A stretch of 64,000 nucleotides of DNA from positions 124,001 through 188,000 of the forward strand of contig NZ_BDBT01000001.1 in NCBI RefSeq assembly GCF_001613125.1. Direction: 5' to 3'. Position numbers and translations under genes: made by a program. This document shows, in pieces, positions 16,820 through 24,954 of this stretch. The stretch comes from Nocardia shimofusensis NBRC 100134 (GTDB lineage Bacteria; Actinomycetota; Actinomycetes; Mycobacteriales; Mycobacteriaceae). Position 1 is the first letter of the stretch; every line of letters begins with the position of its first letter. The notes beneath the pieces are model-generated. The model ran no database searches, had not been told where the DNA came from, and saw only the letters and a program-made list of their open reading frames with translations.

Positions 16820-18292
16820 ATGACCACATCCACCCCACCTTCCACCACGCCCGGCCGGTCGGCCGCGGTCGCGGGCGGGCGCGCATCGCTGGCGCTGCTC
16901 GTCGTGTTGTTCGCCTCGTTCATCGACCTGCTCGACGTCACGATCGTCACCGTCGCCGCCCCGGACATCGCCACCGATCTGCACGCCACCGATGCCCAGC
17001 TGCAGTGGATGCTCGCGGCCTACACCCTGGCCATCGGAGCCGGGCTGATCACCGGCGGCCGGGTCGGCGACGACTACGGCCGTCGCCGAACCTTCCTCGT
17101 CTCTCTCACGTGCTTCGCGGTCGCCTCTGCGGCGTGCGCTCTGGCGCCCACCGCCGGTGCGTTGATCGCGGTCCGGGCCGTGCAGGGCTTGGCGGGCGGG
17201 TTCATGGTGCCGCAGGTGTTCGGAATCATCCGCTCGTCCTTCGAGCCGGCCGCCATGGCCAAGGCGTTCGGCGCGTTCGGCGCGGTGCAGGGCTTGGCGG
17301 CGGTCGCGGGCCCGTTGCTCGGTGGCGCTCTCGTCGACGCGGACCTGTGGGGTCTGGGCTGGCGGACGATCTTCTGGATCAACATCCCGGTCGCCGTCGT
17401 CGCCCTGGTGCTGGGGATACGGGTGCTGCCCGAGTCCACGGCACCGGCGCGGGCTCGCCTGGACATCATCGGCGCACTCGTGTCCGCGGCCGCCGTGGTG
17501 CTGATCCTGTTGCCGCTGGTGCAGGGCAACGACTGGGGTTGGCCCCGATGGGGATGGGTCCTCCTCGCGGCAGGCGTCGTCCTGCTGGGTGTGTTCCTGG
17601 CCTATGAGCGCAGTGTCGCGGCAGGCGGCGGCGAGCCGATCCTGGACCCCGCGCTGCTGACCATCCGGCCGTTCACCGCCGGCCTGTTCGGATCGCTGCT
17701 GTTCTTCGGGGCGCTGGCGTCGTTCTTCCTCGTCCTGTCCATCTACTTGCAGGCCGGGACCGGACGCTCCGCATGGGAAACCGGCCTGGTGTTCCTGCCC
17801 TATGCGATCGGCTCGATGATCACCTCCGGGGCCGGTATAGCCCTCGCCGCCAAGGCCGGCCGCGCGCTCATCATCACCGGTGCTCTCACGCTGGCCGCGT
17901 CGCAGGGCCTGTTGTGGCTGCTCGTCCACGACGCGGGCACCCCCGGCTACTGGCCCCTCGCCGGCGTCATGTTCCTCGGCGGCCTCGGACTCGGTCTCGG
18001 GGCGCCGATCCTGGTCAACGTCGTCCTCGCCGGCGTCCCCGGCCGGAACGCCGGCGCCGCGGGCGGTGTCCTGTCGACCGTCAACCAGATCGGTGGAGCC
18101 GTCGGCGTGGCCGCCCTCGGCACCATCTTCTTCAACGCCCTCACCCCCACCGCCGGCTCGACCGCCGAGGATCCCGTCACGATGTACGGCCACGCTTTGG
18201 CTCAGGTCATGATCTGGCAGGTCGCCGCCTACGTCCTGGCCGCGGTCGCGATGCTCGCTCTGCCGAAGACCGCCGCCACCCATCAGCACTGA
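16820..18292 (+). CDS. MFS transporter, DHA2 (14-TMS) drug efflux family
   Basis: 490 residues with about 14 hydrophobic segments. MFS motif A appears as GGRVGDDYGRRRTF after TM2, the TM1 D-motif region as FASFIDLLDVTIVTVAAPDI, and the motif C region as AVQGLAAVAGPLLGGALVD. The protein should export cations or drugs using the proton gradient. It is divergently paired with a WYL regulator, which suggests inducible resistance. An MFS end at 18292 leaves 70 bp before the antitoxin. Confidence 0.92.
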   Translation: MTTSTPPSTTPGRSAAVAGGRASLALLVVLFASFIDLLDVTIVTVAAPDIATDLHATDAQLQWMLAAYTLAIGAGLITGGRVGDDYGRRRTFLVSLTCFAVASAACALAPTAGALIAVRAVQGLAGGFMVPQVFGIIRSSFEPAAMAKAFGAFGAVQGLAAVAGPLLGGALVDADLWGLGWRTIFWINIPVAVVALVLGIRVLPESTAPARARLDIIGALVSAAAVVLILLPLVQGNDWGWPRWGWVLLAAGVVLLGVFLAYERSVAAGGGEPILDPALLTIRPFTAGLFGSLLFFGALASFFLVLSIYLQAGTGRSAWETGLVFLPYAIGSMITSGAGIALAAKAGRALIITGALTLAASQGLLWLLVHDAGTPGYWPLAGVMFLGGLGLGLGAPILVNVVLAGVPGRNAGAAGGVLSTVNQIGGAVGVAALGTIFFNALTPTAGSTAEDPVTMYGHALAQVMIWQVAAYVLAAVAMLALPKTAATHQH

Positions 18293-18362
18293 CCGACCGA
18301 TGTGTTTGTCGTGACCCCAGCATCCGGCGTGACCGGAATCCGCGCTGGAGCATCGGGTAGCC

Positions 18363-18491
18363 ATGGACAAGCTCGGCGAAATCGTCGAGGACTATACCCG
18401 GGACCATGGGCCGCTGACTCAGGAAGACATCGATGCGGCCCGTGCCGCGCTACGCCATGACTCCGACGGGAAGTCCGGGGCCGCTGCCTGA
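18363..18491 (+). CDS. Short antitoxin-like protein (42 aa) of a PIN toxin pair
   Basis: ATG 18363 to TGA 18489-18491. An in-frame stop at 18330-18332 excludes a longer form. The acidic, helical sequence (MDKLGEIVEDYTRDHGPLTQ, then an Ala-rich helix with the IDAARAALRHDSD stretch) would bind a toxin but has no obvious DNA-binding domain, unlike usual 70-90 residue VapB proteins. Its stop overlaps the toxin start (TGATG). The weak GGAG at 18348 is 12 nt from the start. Confidence 0.65.
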   Translation: MDKLGEIVEDYTRDHGPLTQEDIDAARAALRHDSDGKSGAAA

Positions 18492-18883
18492 TGGCGGGGA
18501 CACTGCTGCTCGACAGCGAAGGGCTGTCGAAGCTCTACCGCGGTGACCGGGCCGTGGTGACCTGGGTCGAAGCCGCGCGGCTGGAGAACATCAGGGTAGG
18601 CACCACCACGATGACCAGGCTCGAGGCCGAGCACGGCCGTCTCCCGAAGAACCGGATCTCGTGGACGCTGTCCCGCTTGGAGGTCCACGAGATAACACGG
18701 CGGGTGAGCGACGACGCCGCCGAACTGCTCCGGACGCACAGTCTTCACGGCCACAAATACGCCGTCGACGCCGTCCTGGCCGCCGTGGCGAGAGCCGCGC
18801 GACCACCGGTTACCGTTCTCACCTCCGACACCGAAGCCCTGACGCTGCTGTGCGGGCCGGGAATCGCCGTCGTCGCAGTGTGA
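18491..18883 (+). CDS. PIN-domain ribonuclease toxin (VapC-like)
   Basis: 130 residues. PIN acidic residues are visible: Asp8 in LLLDSEGLSKLY, Glu in the TRLEAEHGRLP segment, Asp in KYAVDAVLAAVARAA and the final Asp in VTVLTSDTEALTLL. Predicted Mg-dependent endoribonuclease of a type II toxin-antitoxin pair. Translation is coupled to the 42-residue upstream ORF through TGATG. A remnant matching the antitoxin end lies 2.8 kb away. Confidence 0.82.
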   Translation: MAGTLLLDSEGLSKLYRGDRAVVTWVEAARLENIRVGTTTMTRLEAEHGRLPKNRISWTLSRLEVHEITRRVSDDAAELLRTHSLHGHKYAVDAVLAAVARAARPPVTVLTSDTEALTLLCGPGIAVVAV

Positions 18884-18914
18884 ATCCCGGGACTTCCGAT
18901 CCATCGGCCACTTC

Positions 18915-19760
18915 TCAGGTGAAGGGGTTCGCCGTACGGCCGACCAGATCGGCAACTGAATCCAGGACCAAGGTCGGCCGGTAGGGGTACTGCTCGACGG
19001 AGGCAGCCGTGGAAATGCCGGTGGTCACCACCAGGATGGTGCGCATACCGGCCTCCAGCCCGGAGATGACGTCGGTGTCCATGCGATCACCGATCATGAC
19101 CGCCGACTGCGAGTGGGCGCCGATGCGACGCAGAGCCGAGCGCATCATCAGCGGGTTCGGCTTGCCGACGTAATACGGCTCGCGGCCGGTGGCGCGGGTG
19201 ATCAGGGCGGCAACCGAACCGGTGGCGGGCAGCAGGCCCTCGCGGGACGGCCCGGTGGCGTCGGGATTGGTGGCGATGAATCGGGCCCCACGCTCGATCA
19301 GGCGGATGGCGGTGGTGATGGCTTCGAAGGAGTAGGTGCGGGTCTCGCCGAGGACGACGTAGTCGGGGTCGCGGTCGGTGAGGACGTAGCCGATCTCGTG
19401 CAGGGCAGTGGTGAGGCCGGATTCGCCGACGACGTAGGCGGTGCCGCCGGGGCGCTGGGCGTCGAGGAAGGCGGCGGTGGCCAGGGCGGAGGTCCAGATG
19501 GCCTCCTGCGGGATGTCCAGGCCGGTCAGGCGCAGGCGGGCTTGCAGGTCGCGTGGGGTGCGGATGGAGTTGTTGGTGAGGACGAGGAAGGGGATCTCGT
19601 TCGCGCGCAGTTCGGCGAGGAACGTGTCGGCGCCGGGGACCAGGTGGTCCTCGCTGACCAGGACGCCGTCCATGTCGGTCAGGTAGGAGAGGACGGGCTC
19701 GTTGTCGCTGAGGTGGCTCTCGCTCGCCTGGCTGTTGGTCACCCGTCGATTCTGCGCCAT
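18915..19760 (-). CDS. HAD-superfamily hydrolase, class IIA (NagD-like)
   Basis: 281 residues from ATG 19760 (GTG 19742 is an alternative; neither has a ribosome site). All four HAD motifs are seen: I, YLTDMDGVLVSED; II, FLVLTNNSIRTPRDL; III, the Lys in YYVGKPNPLMM; IV, MIGDRMDTDVISGLEAG. The IIA cap sits between motifs II and III. Such enzymes dephosphorylate nucleotides or sugar phosphates; the substrate is unknown. It lies downstream of the WYL regulator gene on the same strand (26 bp), so cotranscription is possible. Confidence 0.9.
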   Translation of the reverse strand: MAQNRRVTNSQASESHLSDNEPVLSYLTDMDGVLVSEDHLVPGADTFLAELRANEIPFLVLTNNSIRTPRDLQARLRLTGLDIPQEAIWTSALATAAFLDAQRPGGTAYVVGESGLTTALHEIGYVLTDRDPDYVVLGETRTYSFEAITTAIRLIERGARFIATNPDATGPSREGLLPATGSVAALITRATGREPYYVGKPNPLMMRSALRRIGAHSQSAVMIGDRMDTDVISGLEAGMRTILVVTTGISTAASVEQYPYRPTLVLDSVADLVGRTANPFT

Positions 19761-19786
19761 CGCCGTGGGGAGGTAGCGCAGGGCGG

Positions 19787-20740
19787 TCACGGCGAGCTGT
19801 ATCGCGCGAGCGTACGGGCGGCCAGGTCGCGGAGGTGGGCACGGGCTTCGGCGGGCGCGGTCACGATCGCTTGGTCGGCGAAGGGCAGGAGCTGGCGCAC
19901 GTCCTCGAGGACGCGGCAGGTGAGGGTGAACGGCATCTGCTCGCCGTCCGCGGGCGGGTGGACGGTCAGGCGGGTGCCGAGGATCCGCCGGGCGCGGTCC
20001 ACCTGGGTCACGTGCAGCAGGCCCGCCACGCGCAGGTTCTCGGTGTTCTCCCAGTTCGCGGTGAGGTGGGCGGCGACCTGCGCCGCTGTGACGCCCGGCC
20101 GCAACCGGCGCGGGACGCGCAGCGGCTCCCAGTCGGCGAGGCGTTCGAGCGAATACAGGCGCGGACTGCCCTGCTTGTCGGCGACGAGATACCACCGGCC
20201 GCCCTTGGCGAGCAGGCCGTAGGGGTCGACGACCTGCCAGGTCGGTTCCGCCTCGACAGCGCGGCGATAGTTGATGCGCAACCGCACGCCGCGCCGGAGA
20301 TCGCCCACCAGCCGCGCCGGTTCCACGCCACCAGCCTGCGCGGAGAACCACGGCCGGTTGTCGGTGACGACGACGGCGCTCAGCGGCAGCGACTGTCCCG
20401 GCCGTGCCCGGCCGCGCGGCGTCACCTTGTCCAGGGCTCTACGGCCGTCGCTGCGGCCGCCGAGCTGGTCGCGCTGGGCGTCGTCGAGGCCGGCCAGGGC
20501 GAGGTGATCCCGCTCGTCGGGGGTCAGGCGGGCGGTGTCGAGGCTGCCGCCGGGCAGCAGCGACACCCCGCCCCACCGGCCGCGCCGGATCAGGATCGGG
20601 AAACCGGCGTCCTGCAACCACCGCAGGTCGCGCACCACGGTTCGCGTCGAGACGCCCACCTGATCGGCCAGGTCGGCGGTGGTGAGGCACTCGCGCGTCT
20701 GCAGGGCGAGCAGCAGGGCGAAGAAGCGATCCGGGGTCAT
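19787..20740 (-). CDS. YafY/WYL-domain transcriptional regulator
   Basis: 317 residues from ATG 20740; the open frame beyond it covers the promoter. HTH_11 domain: MTPDRFFALLLALQTRECLT, ADLADQVGVSTRTVVRDLRW, then GRWGGVSLLPGG. WYL domain: RLRINYRRAVEAEPTWQVVD and YGLLAKGGRWYLVAD. It is divergent from the glyoxalase-fold gene, with a strong palindrome at 20763-20779 between them, so it probably controls both directions. Confidence 0.88.
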   Translation of the reverse strand: MTPDRFFALLLALQTRECLTTADLADQVGVSTRTVVRDLRWLQDAGFPILIRRGRWGGVSLLPGGSLDTARLTPDERDHLALAGLDDAQRDQLGGRSDGRRALDKVTPRGRARPGQSLPLSAVVVTDNRPWFSAQAGGVEPARLVGDLRRGVRLRINYRRAVEAEPTWQVVDPYGLLAKGGRWYLVADKQGSPRLYSLERLADWEPLRVPRRLRPGVTAAQVAAHLTANWENTENLRVAGLLHVTQVDRARRILGTRLTVHPPADGEQMPFTLTCRVLEDVRQLLPFADQAIVTAPAEARAHLRDLAARTLARYSSP

Positions 20741-20762
20741 ATTTCCGAGAATTCCAGAAATC

Positions 20763-20779
20763 ACGACGGATTCCGTCGT
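20763..20779. promoter_or_regulatory. 17-bp palindromic operator
   Basis: ACGACGGA-T-TCCGTCGT is a perfect inverted repeat located 23 bp from the WYL regulator start and 53 bp from the VOC gene start. It is the only strong dyad in the divergent promoter region. Confidence 0.65.
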
Positions 20780-20831
20780 ATATGAATTGCACTCTGCTGC
20801 GGTCACTGTCAGCAACACCAGGAGAACGCAC

Positions 20832-21197
20832 ATGACCGCACCGAACATGTTCATCGTCTACGTCACCGACGCGCCGGCCTCGGCCCGCTTCTACGGCGAC
20901 CTCTTCGACATGAAGCCGGTGTTCGAATCCCCCCGCTTCATCGCCTTCGACCTGGGCGGCGGCGTTCAGCTCGCGCTGTGGAGCGGGGTCGACGACGACC
21001 ACCTCGGCGCGGTCACGCGCACCAGCGAGGTGTGCCTGACGATCGACGGCGGCGCCGACCGGATCGACGCCCTGCACCGCGACTGGATGGCCAGGGGTGT
21101 GCGCATCGTCATGGAACCGCACGACGAGGTGTTCGGGCGCACCTTCCTCGCCACCGACCCGGACGGCAATCTGATCCGGGTGGCCCCGGTCGACTGA
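20832..21197 (+). CDS. VOC (glyoxalase/bleomycin-resistance fold) protein
   Basis: 121 residues from ATG 20832, with CAGGAGA 6-7 nt upstream. The VOC fold is indicated by MFIVYVTDAPASARFYGDLFDM (first beta-alpha unit) and the final ATDPDGNLIRVAPVD, typical of glyoxalase-like and antibiotic-binding proteins. Metal-ligand residues are not all identifiable, so it may be an enzyme or a drug-sequestering protein. It is divergent from a WYL regulator that probably induces it. Confidence 0.87.
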   Translation: MTAPNMFIVYVTDAPASARFYGDLFDMKPVFESPRFIAFDLGGGVQLALWSGVDDDHLGAVTRTSEVCLTIDGGADRIDALHRDWMARGVRIVMEPHDEVFGRTFLATDPDGNLIRVAPVD

Positions 21198-21311
21198 GCT
21201 GTCGGCACGTCCCTCGGCAGGGACGGTCTGTTCCGCGCACGGCCGGCGTGACTAGTGTCGGAAATCGGCCGTGCGAGAGCAGAGCACACAAGCGACAGGA
21301 GAGACACGCAC

Positions 21312-22322
21312 ATGGGTGATCTCAAGCTGGGATACAAGGCGTCGGCGGAACAATTCGGGCCCCGCGAGCTGGTGGACATCGCCGTACTCGCCGAGGAGCA
21401 CGGCATGGACTCCACCACCGTGAGCGATCACTTCCAGCCCTGGCGGCACAAGGGCGGGCACGCGCCGTTCTCGCTGGCCTGGATGGCGGCCGTGGGCGCG
21501 CGCACCGAGCGCATCCAGCTGGGCACCTCCGTGCTGACCCCCACCTTCCGCTACAACCCGGCGGTGATCGCGCAGGCGTTCGCCACCATGGGCTGCCTGT
21601 ACCCGGGGCGGGTCATGCTCGGTGTCGGCACCGGTGAGGCGCTCAACGAGATCGCCACCGGCTACCAGGGCGAATGGCCGGAGTTCAAGGAGCGGTTCGC
21701 GCGGCTGCGCGAGTCGGTGGACCTGATGCGGGCGCTGTGGACCGGCGATCGCGTGGACTTCGACGGCCAGTACTACAAGACCGTCGGCGCGTCCATCTAC
21801 GACGTGCCCGAAGGCGGGGTGCCGGTCTACATCGCCGCGGGCGGGCCGCTGGTGGCCCGCTACGCCGGGCGGGCGGGCGACGGGTTCATCTGCACCTCGG
21901 GCAAGGGCATGGAGCTCTACACCGAGAAGCTGATGCCCGCGGTGGCCGAAGGCGCGGCGAAGGTCGAGCGCACGGTCGACGACATCGACCGGATGATCGA
22001 GATCAAGATCTCCTACGACACCGATCCCGAGCTGGCGCTGGAGAACACGCGGTTCTGGGCGCCGCTGTCGCTGACCGCCGAGCAGAAGCACAGCATCACC
22101 GACCCGATCGAGATGGAGGCCGCCGCCGACGCGCTGCCGATCGAGCAGATCGCCAAGCGCTGGATCGTGGCCAGCGACCCGGACGAGGCCGTCGAGCAGA
22201 TCAAGCCGTACCTGGACGCGGGCCTCAACCACCTGGTCTTCCACGCGCCCGGCCACGATCAGCGCCGGTTCCTCGGCCTGTTCCAGCGCGATCTCGCCCC
22301 GCGCCTGCGCGCCCTGGGCTGA
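21312..22322 (+). CDS. fgd: F420-dependent glucose-6-phosphate dehydrogenase
   Basis: 336 residues, the length of M. tuberculosis FGD1. It oxidises glucose 6-phosphate to 6-phosphogluconolactone while reducing coenzyme F420, the main source of F420H2 in these bacteria. Luciferase-like TIM barrel; catalytic and F420-contact residues line up by number with FGD1: Asp39-His40 in VSDHFQPW and Glu109 in [13 protein letters not shown] 21312 follows AGGAGAG. In M. tuberculosis I recall fgd1-pta-ackA as adjacent, whereas here fgd is about 16.7 kb from pta and in the opposite orientation. Confidence 0.96.
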   Translation: MGDLKLGYKASAEQFGPRELVDIAVLAEEHGMDSTTVSDHFQPWRHKGGHAPFSLAWMAAVGARTERIQLGTSVLTPTFRYNPAVIAQAFATMGCLYPGRVMLGVGTGEALNEIATGYQGEWPEFKERFARLRESVDLMRALWTGDRVDFDGQYYKTVGASIYDVPEGGVPVYIAAGGPLVARYAGRAGDGFICTSGKGMELYTEKLMPAVAEGAAKVERTVDDIDRMIEIKISYDTDPELALENTRFWAPLSLTAEQKHSITDPIEMEAAADALPIEQIAKRWIVASDPDEAVEQIKPYLDAGLNHLVFHAPGHDQRRFLGLFQRDLAPRLRALG

Positions 22323-22329
22323 TCCGACG

Positions 22330-22368
22330 ATTCGGCCCCGCTGCTCCTCACGAGCGGCGGGGCCGAAT
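22330..22368. terminator. Bidirectional hairpin terminator
   Basis: 17-bp arms with one mismatch (22330-22346 and 22352-22368; ATTCGGCCCCGC core) and a 5-nt loop lie between the convergent fgd and metZ genes. Confidence 0.8.
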
Positions 22369-22386
22369 TCGTTCGCGCGAGCTGTT

Positions 22387-23601
22387 TCAGCTCAGGGCGT
22401 GCTCGAGATCGCCGAGCAGATCCTCGACGTCCTCGAGGCCCACGGAGATGCGCACCACGCCGTCGCTCAGGCCGATGCCCGCCCGCCCCTCCGGCCCCAT
22501 CGCGCGGTGGGTGGTGGTGGCCGGGTGGGTGATCAACGTCTTGGCATCGCCCAGGTTGTTGGAGATGTCGACGATCCGCAAGCGGTTGAGCATCTCGAAA
22601 ACACGCTTCTTGCCCTCGCCGTCGCCGGCCGCGAGTTCGAAGGTGACCACGGTGCCGCCGCCGGACATCTGGCTGCGCGCCAGGTCGTACTGCGGATGCG
22701 ATTCCAGGAACGGATACTTCACCCACGACACCGAGGAGTTGCCCTCGAGGAAGCGGGCGATCTTCAGCGCCGATTCCGTCGAGTGCCGCACGCGAAGCGG
22801 CATCGTCTCCAGGCCCTTGAGCAGGGTCCAGGCGTTGAACGGGCTCAGCGCGGGGCCCGTGTGGCGCATGAGGTTCTTGACCGGGCCGTCGATGTACTCC
22901 CGATCACCGAGGATCGCGCCGCCGAGCACCCGGCCCTGGCCGTCGATGTGCTTGGTGCCGGAGTAGACGATGACGTCGGCGCCGAGGTCGAAGCCCTTCT
23001 GCAGCAGCGGGGTGGCGAAGACGTTGTCCAGCACCACCTTCGCGCCCGCGGCATGGGCGAGTTCGCTCACGCGGCGCACATCGACGAGAGTCTGCATCGG
23101 GTTGGCCGGGGTCTCGAAGAACACGGCCGTGGTGGGCACCGACAGCGCCTGTTCCCACTGGTCGAGATCCTCGCCGTCGACGAACACCGTCTCCACGCCC
23201 CAGCGCGGCAGGATCTCGTTGCACACCACGAAGCAGGAGCCGAACAGGCTGCGCGCGGCGACGAGACGGTCACCGGCCTTCAACAGCGCGCCGAGCGCGG
23301 TGAACACCGCCGACATGCCGCTGGCGGTGGCGAACGCGGCCTCCGCGCCGTCCATCAGGCGGATGCGTTCCTCGAACATCGCCACGGTGGGGTTGCCATA
23401 GCGGGAGTAGACGAAGTGCTCGACCTCGCCGGTGAACGCGGCCTCGGCGGCCTCGGCGCTCTCGTAGACGAAACCGGAGGTCAGGTACAGCGCCTCGGCG
23501 GTCTCCTCGAAACCGGAGCGACGCAGCCCGCCGCGCACCCCGAGGGTGGCGGGGCCGACGCCCTCGGGCAGCGGCTTGTCGAACGAACCTCCGGTGATCA
23601 C
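22387..23601 (-). CDS. metZ: O-succinylhomoserine sulfhydrylase
   Basis: 404 residues. PLP enzyme of the Cys/Met metabolism family making homocysteine from O-succinylhomoserine and sulfide. Signatures: VYSRYGNPTVAMFEERI, AFATASGMSAVF, FFETPANPMQ, LDNVFATPLLQ, the PLP-lysine segment VIVYSGTKHIDGQGR, and SNNLGDAKTLITHPATTTH. GTG 23601 is chosen over GTG 23613 because GGAGG lies 5 nt upstream and the start overlaps the rhodanese stop as GTGA. It is translationally coupled to the rhodanese and lies under the riboswitch upstream of that gene. Confidence 0.96.
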   Translation of the reverse strand: MITGGSFDKPLPEGVGPATLGVRGGLRRSGFEETAEALYLTSGFVYESAEAAEAAFTGEVEHFVYSRYGNPTVAMFEERIRLMDGAEAAFATASGMSAVFTALGALLKAGDRLVAARSLFGSCFVVCNEILPRWGVETVFVDGEDLDQWEQALSVPTTAVFFETPANPMQTLVDVRRVSELAHAAGAKVVLDNVFATPLLQKGFDLGADVIVYSGTKHIDGQGRVLGGAILGDREYIDGPVKNLMRHTGPALSPFNAWTLLKGLETMPLRVRHSTESALKIARFLEGNSSVSWVKYPFLESHPQYDLARSQMSGGGTVVTFELAAGDGEGKKRVFEMLNRLRIVDISNNLGDAKTLITHPATTTHRAMGPEGRAGIGLSDGVVRISVGLEDVEDLLGDLEHALS

Positions 23602-24014
23602 GACTGCCTCCACGGCAGGCCCTCGGCCCGCCAGCCCGCCACGCCACGACGACCCTCGTCATCCAGCGGACCCTCGAAACCGTCGATCACGTTGTAGGAG
23701 GGAGCGATTCCCAGGTCGGTCGCCAGCGTGGCGGCGTTCGCGGAACGCTGGCCGGAACGACACAGGAAGACGACCGGGGCCTCGAGATCGCGCCCGGCCA
23801 GCGCCTTGCTCAGTTGCTCGGCGAAGCGCGGGTTGGGCGAGCCCGTGCCGTCGACCCATTCGATCAGCGCGGTGGGCCGGTCGATGGAACTGGTGTCGGG
23901 CACGCCGACGAAGCGCCATTCGGCTTCGGTGCGCACGTCGATCAGGACAGCCGCGGGATTGTCACGCAACAGCTCCCACGCCTGAGACGGGGTGATGTCC
24001 CCGGCATAACTCAT
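23598..24014 (-). CDS. Rhodanese-like sulfurtransferase
   Basis: 138 residues; ATG 24014 follows a strong AGGAGG 5 nt upstream. Single rhodanese domain: AVLIDVRTEAEWRFVGVPD, and the catalytic loop FLCRSGQRSANAA with Cys85. It probably transfers or carries sulfane sulfur for the sulfhydrylase encoded just downstream; the pair is conserved in M. tuberculosis (Rv0390-Rv0391, from memory). Expression is controlled by the SAM-IV-type element in its leader. Confidence 0.93.
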   Translation of the reverse strand: MSYAGDITPSQAWELLRDNPAAVLIDVRTEAEWRFVGVPDTSSIDRPTALIEWVDGTGSPNPRFAEQLSKALAGRDLEAPVVFLCRSGQRSANAATLATDLGIAPSYNVIDGFEGPLDDEGRRGVAGWRAEGLPWRQS

Positions 24015-24040
24015 TCCAACCTCCTGTGAATCCGCACTTG

Positions 24041-24145
24041 CCGCACCGTCGTCGGTACGGCCGGGTCGTCACCCGGAGCACCCCGCCGCGGAGGAGGGTT
24101 GCCGACCAGCAAGCCGGGGCTTGGCGCTGGTACTCATGACCTCGG
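24041..24145 (-). promoter_or_regulatory. SAM-IV-type S-adenosylmethionine riboswitch
   Basis: In the minus-strand leader of rhodanese-metZ the core reads GGTCATGAGTACCAGC (24141-24126), then an AAGC-CCCG-GCTT hairpin closed by CCAGC/GCTGG, GGCAACCCTCC, and CTCCGGGTGACGACC closing the GGTC/GACC P1 helix at 24065-24068. The CCCG loop can pair with CGGG as the SAM pseudoknot. An extra hairpin 3' of P1 (24041-24060, all paired with one G-U) is the SAM-IV hallmark. The AGGAGG at 24020-24025 lies 15 nt beyond, so SAM probably represses translation. Confidence 0.85.
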
Positions 24146-24150
24146 CTCTG

Positions 24151-24180
24151 AGATTGCCTGCCACGAAGTCGCGCTGTCAA
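24151..24180 (-). promoter_or_regulatory. Sigma70-type promoter of the riboswitch/rhodanese/metZ operon
   Basis: A perfect -35 TTGACA (24180-24175) and -10 CAATCT (24156-24151) are separated by 18 bp, placing the start at about 24144, exactly where the riboswitch fold begins. Confidence 0.7.
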
Positions 24181-24185
24181 CCGAT

Positions 24186-24638
24186 TCACTCAGTGCAGAT
24201 CAGCCATCCGCGCTCGCCGCGCACGAGGTTCCAGGTGGCGGTCTGCTCGGCGCCGTCCATCGCGGTCGTGACCGTGGCCTTGGCGCGGTCACCGTTGACG
24301 GTCTGGCCGGTGACCGACCTCAGTTCGATTGTCTTGCCGGAATCTTCCTGATCGGCCAAGGGCGAGCGGTCGGGGTCGAAATCCGCGCACGCGGAACCGG
24401 GCGGCGGCACCTCGTCGGTGGCGTTCGTACCCTCGACGAAGTTCTGCACGGCCGCGGTGATGCGATCGGCCTCTGTGACATTTTTCTCAGCGGGCGACAG
24501 GATGCCACCCAGCACGATGCCGACCAGCACCAACACCGCGACCACCGCGGCGGCGATGAACGGCGTCATCGACCGCTCGTCGGTCTGATCGATCGGGATG
24601 ACGGGCTCGTCCTGTGCTGAGGGTTCGCTGTCGGCCAT
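24186..24638 (-). CDS. Conserved membrane-anchored hypothetical protein
   Basis: 150 residues from ATG 24638. A hydrophilic N-terminus (MADSEPSAQDEPVIPIDQTD) is followed by one membrane helix (MTPFIAAAVVAVLVLVGIVLGG) and a roughly 90-residue extracytoplasmic domain ending ATWNLVRGERGWLICTE. The topology and final domain resemble DUF4878/Rv0361-like actinobacterial proteins, as in the C-terminus of the large protein at 44377-47619. Function unknown. The longer frame to 24767 lacks support. Confidence 0.75.
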   Translation of the reverse strand: MADSEPSAQDEPVIPIDQTDERSMTPFIAAAVVAVLVLVGIVLGGILSPAEKNVTEADRITAAVQNFVEGTNATDEVPPPGSACADFDPDRSPLADQEDSGKTIELRSVTGQTVNGDRAKATVTTAMDGAEQTATWNLVRGERGWLICTE

Positions 24639-24873
24639 GCCTCGATGATCCCTGGTGAGCAGGTACGCACGGGCGGCGACCCCCGGCCGGGTCCGGTTGC
24701 CCGTCCCGATCACCCGGGTAGCGTGGGAGACGGCGGGGACCACGGTTCGAGTGCGTACGGGCCCCACCGATAGAATGGCCGATCACGGCCCCGCGAGGAG
24801 CCGCCGTGACCTGGATTCCGACGGCGAGCGGCTGACGTCCACACCGACGTGGTGACCGGATCGATGCGTCGAC

Positions 24874-24887
24874 TTAGCCTGGGCTAA
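24874..24887. promoter_or_regulatory. Iron-box-like palindrome upstream of fprA
   Basis: TTAGCC-TG-GGCTAA is a perfect 14-bp dyad 68 bp before the fprA start. By my alignment 13 of 19 positions match the IdeR/DtxR consensus TTAGGTTAGGCTAACCTAA. It is the notable element in the 316-bp gap 24639-24954; otherwise I see only weak AT-rich promoter-like sequence there. Confidence 0.4.
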
Positions 24888-24954
24888 CTACATGGGCCTA
24901 AGCTGAGAACAAACTCCAGTTGAAGTTTTCGACCGATAAGGGTGCGCGTAAAAG

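Noticed and set aside
4646..21311. Integrated phage or integrative element
   Set aside because: No integrase, tRNA-associated repeat, replication, capsid or transfer gene was found; the block looks like piecemeal gene gain.
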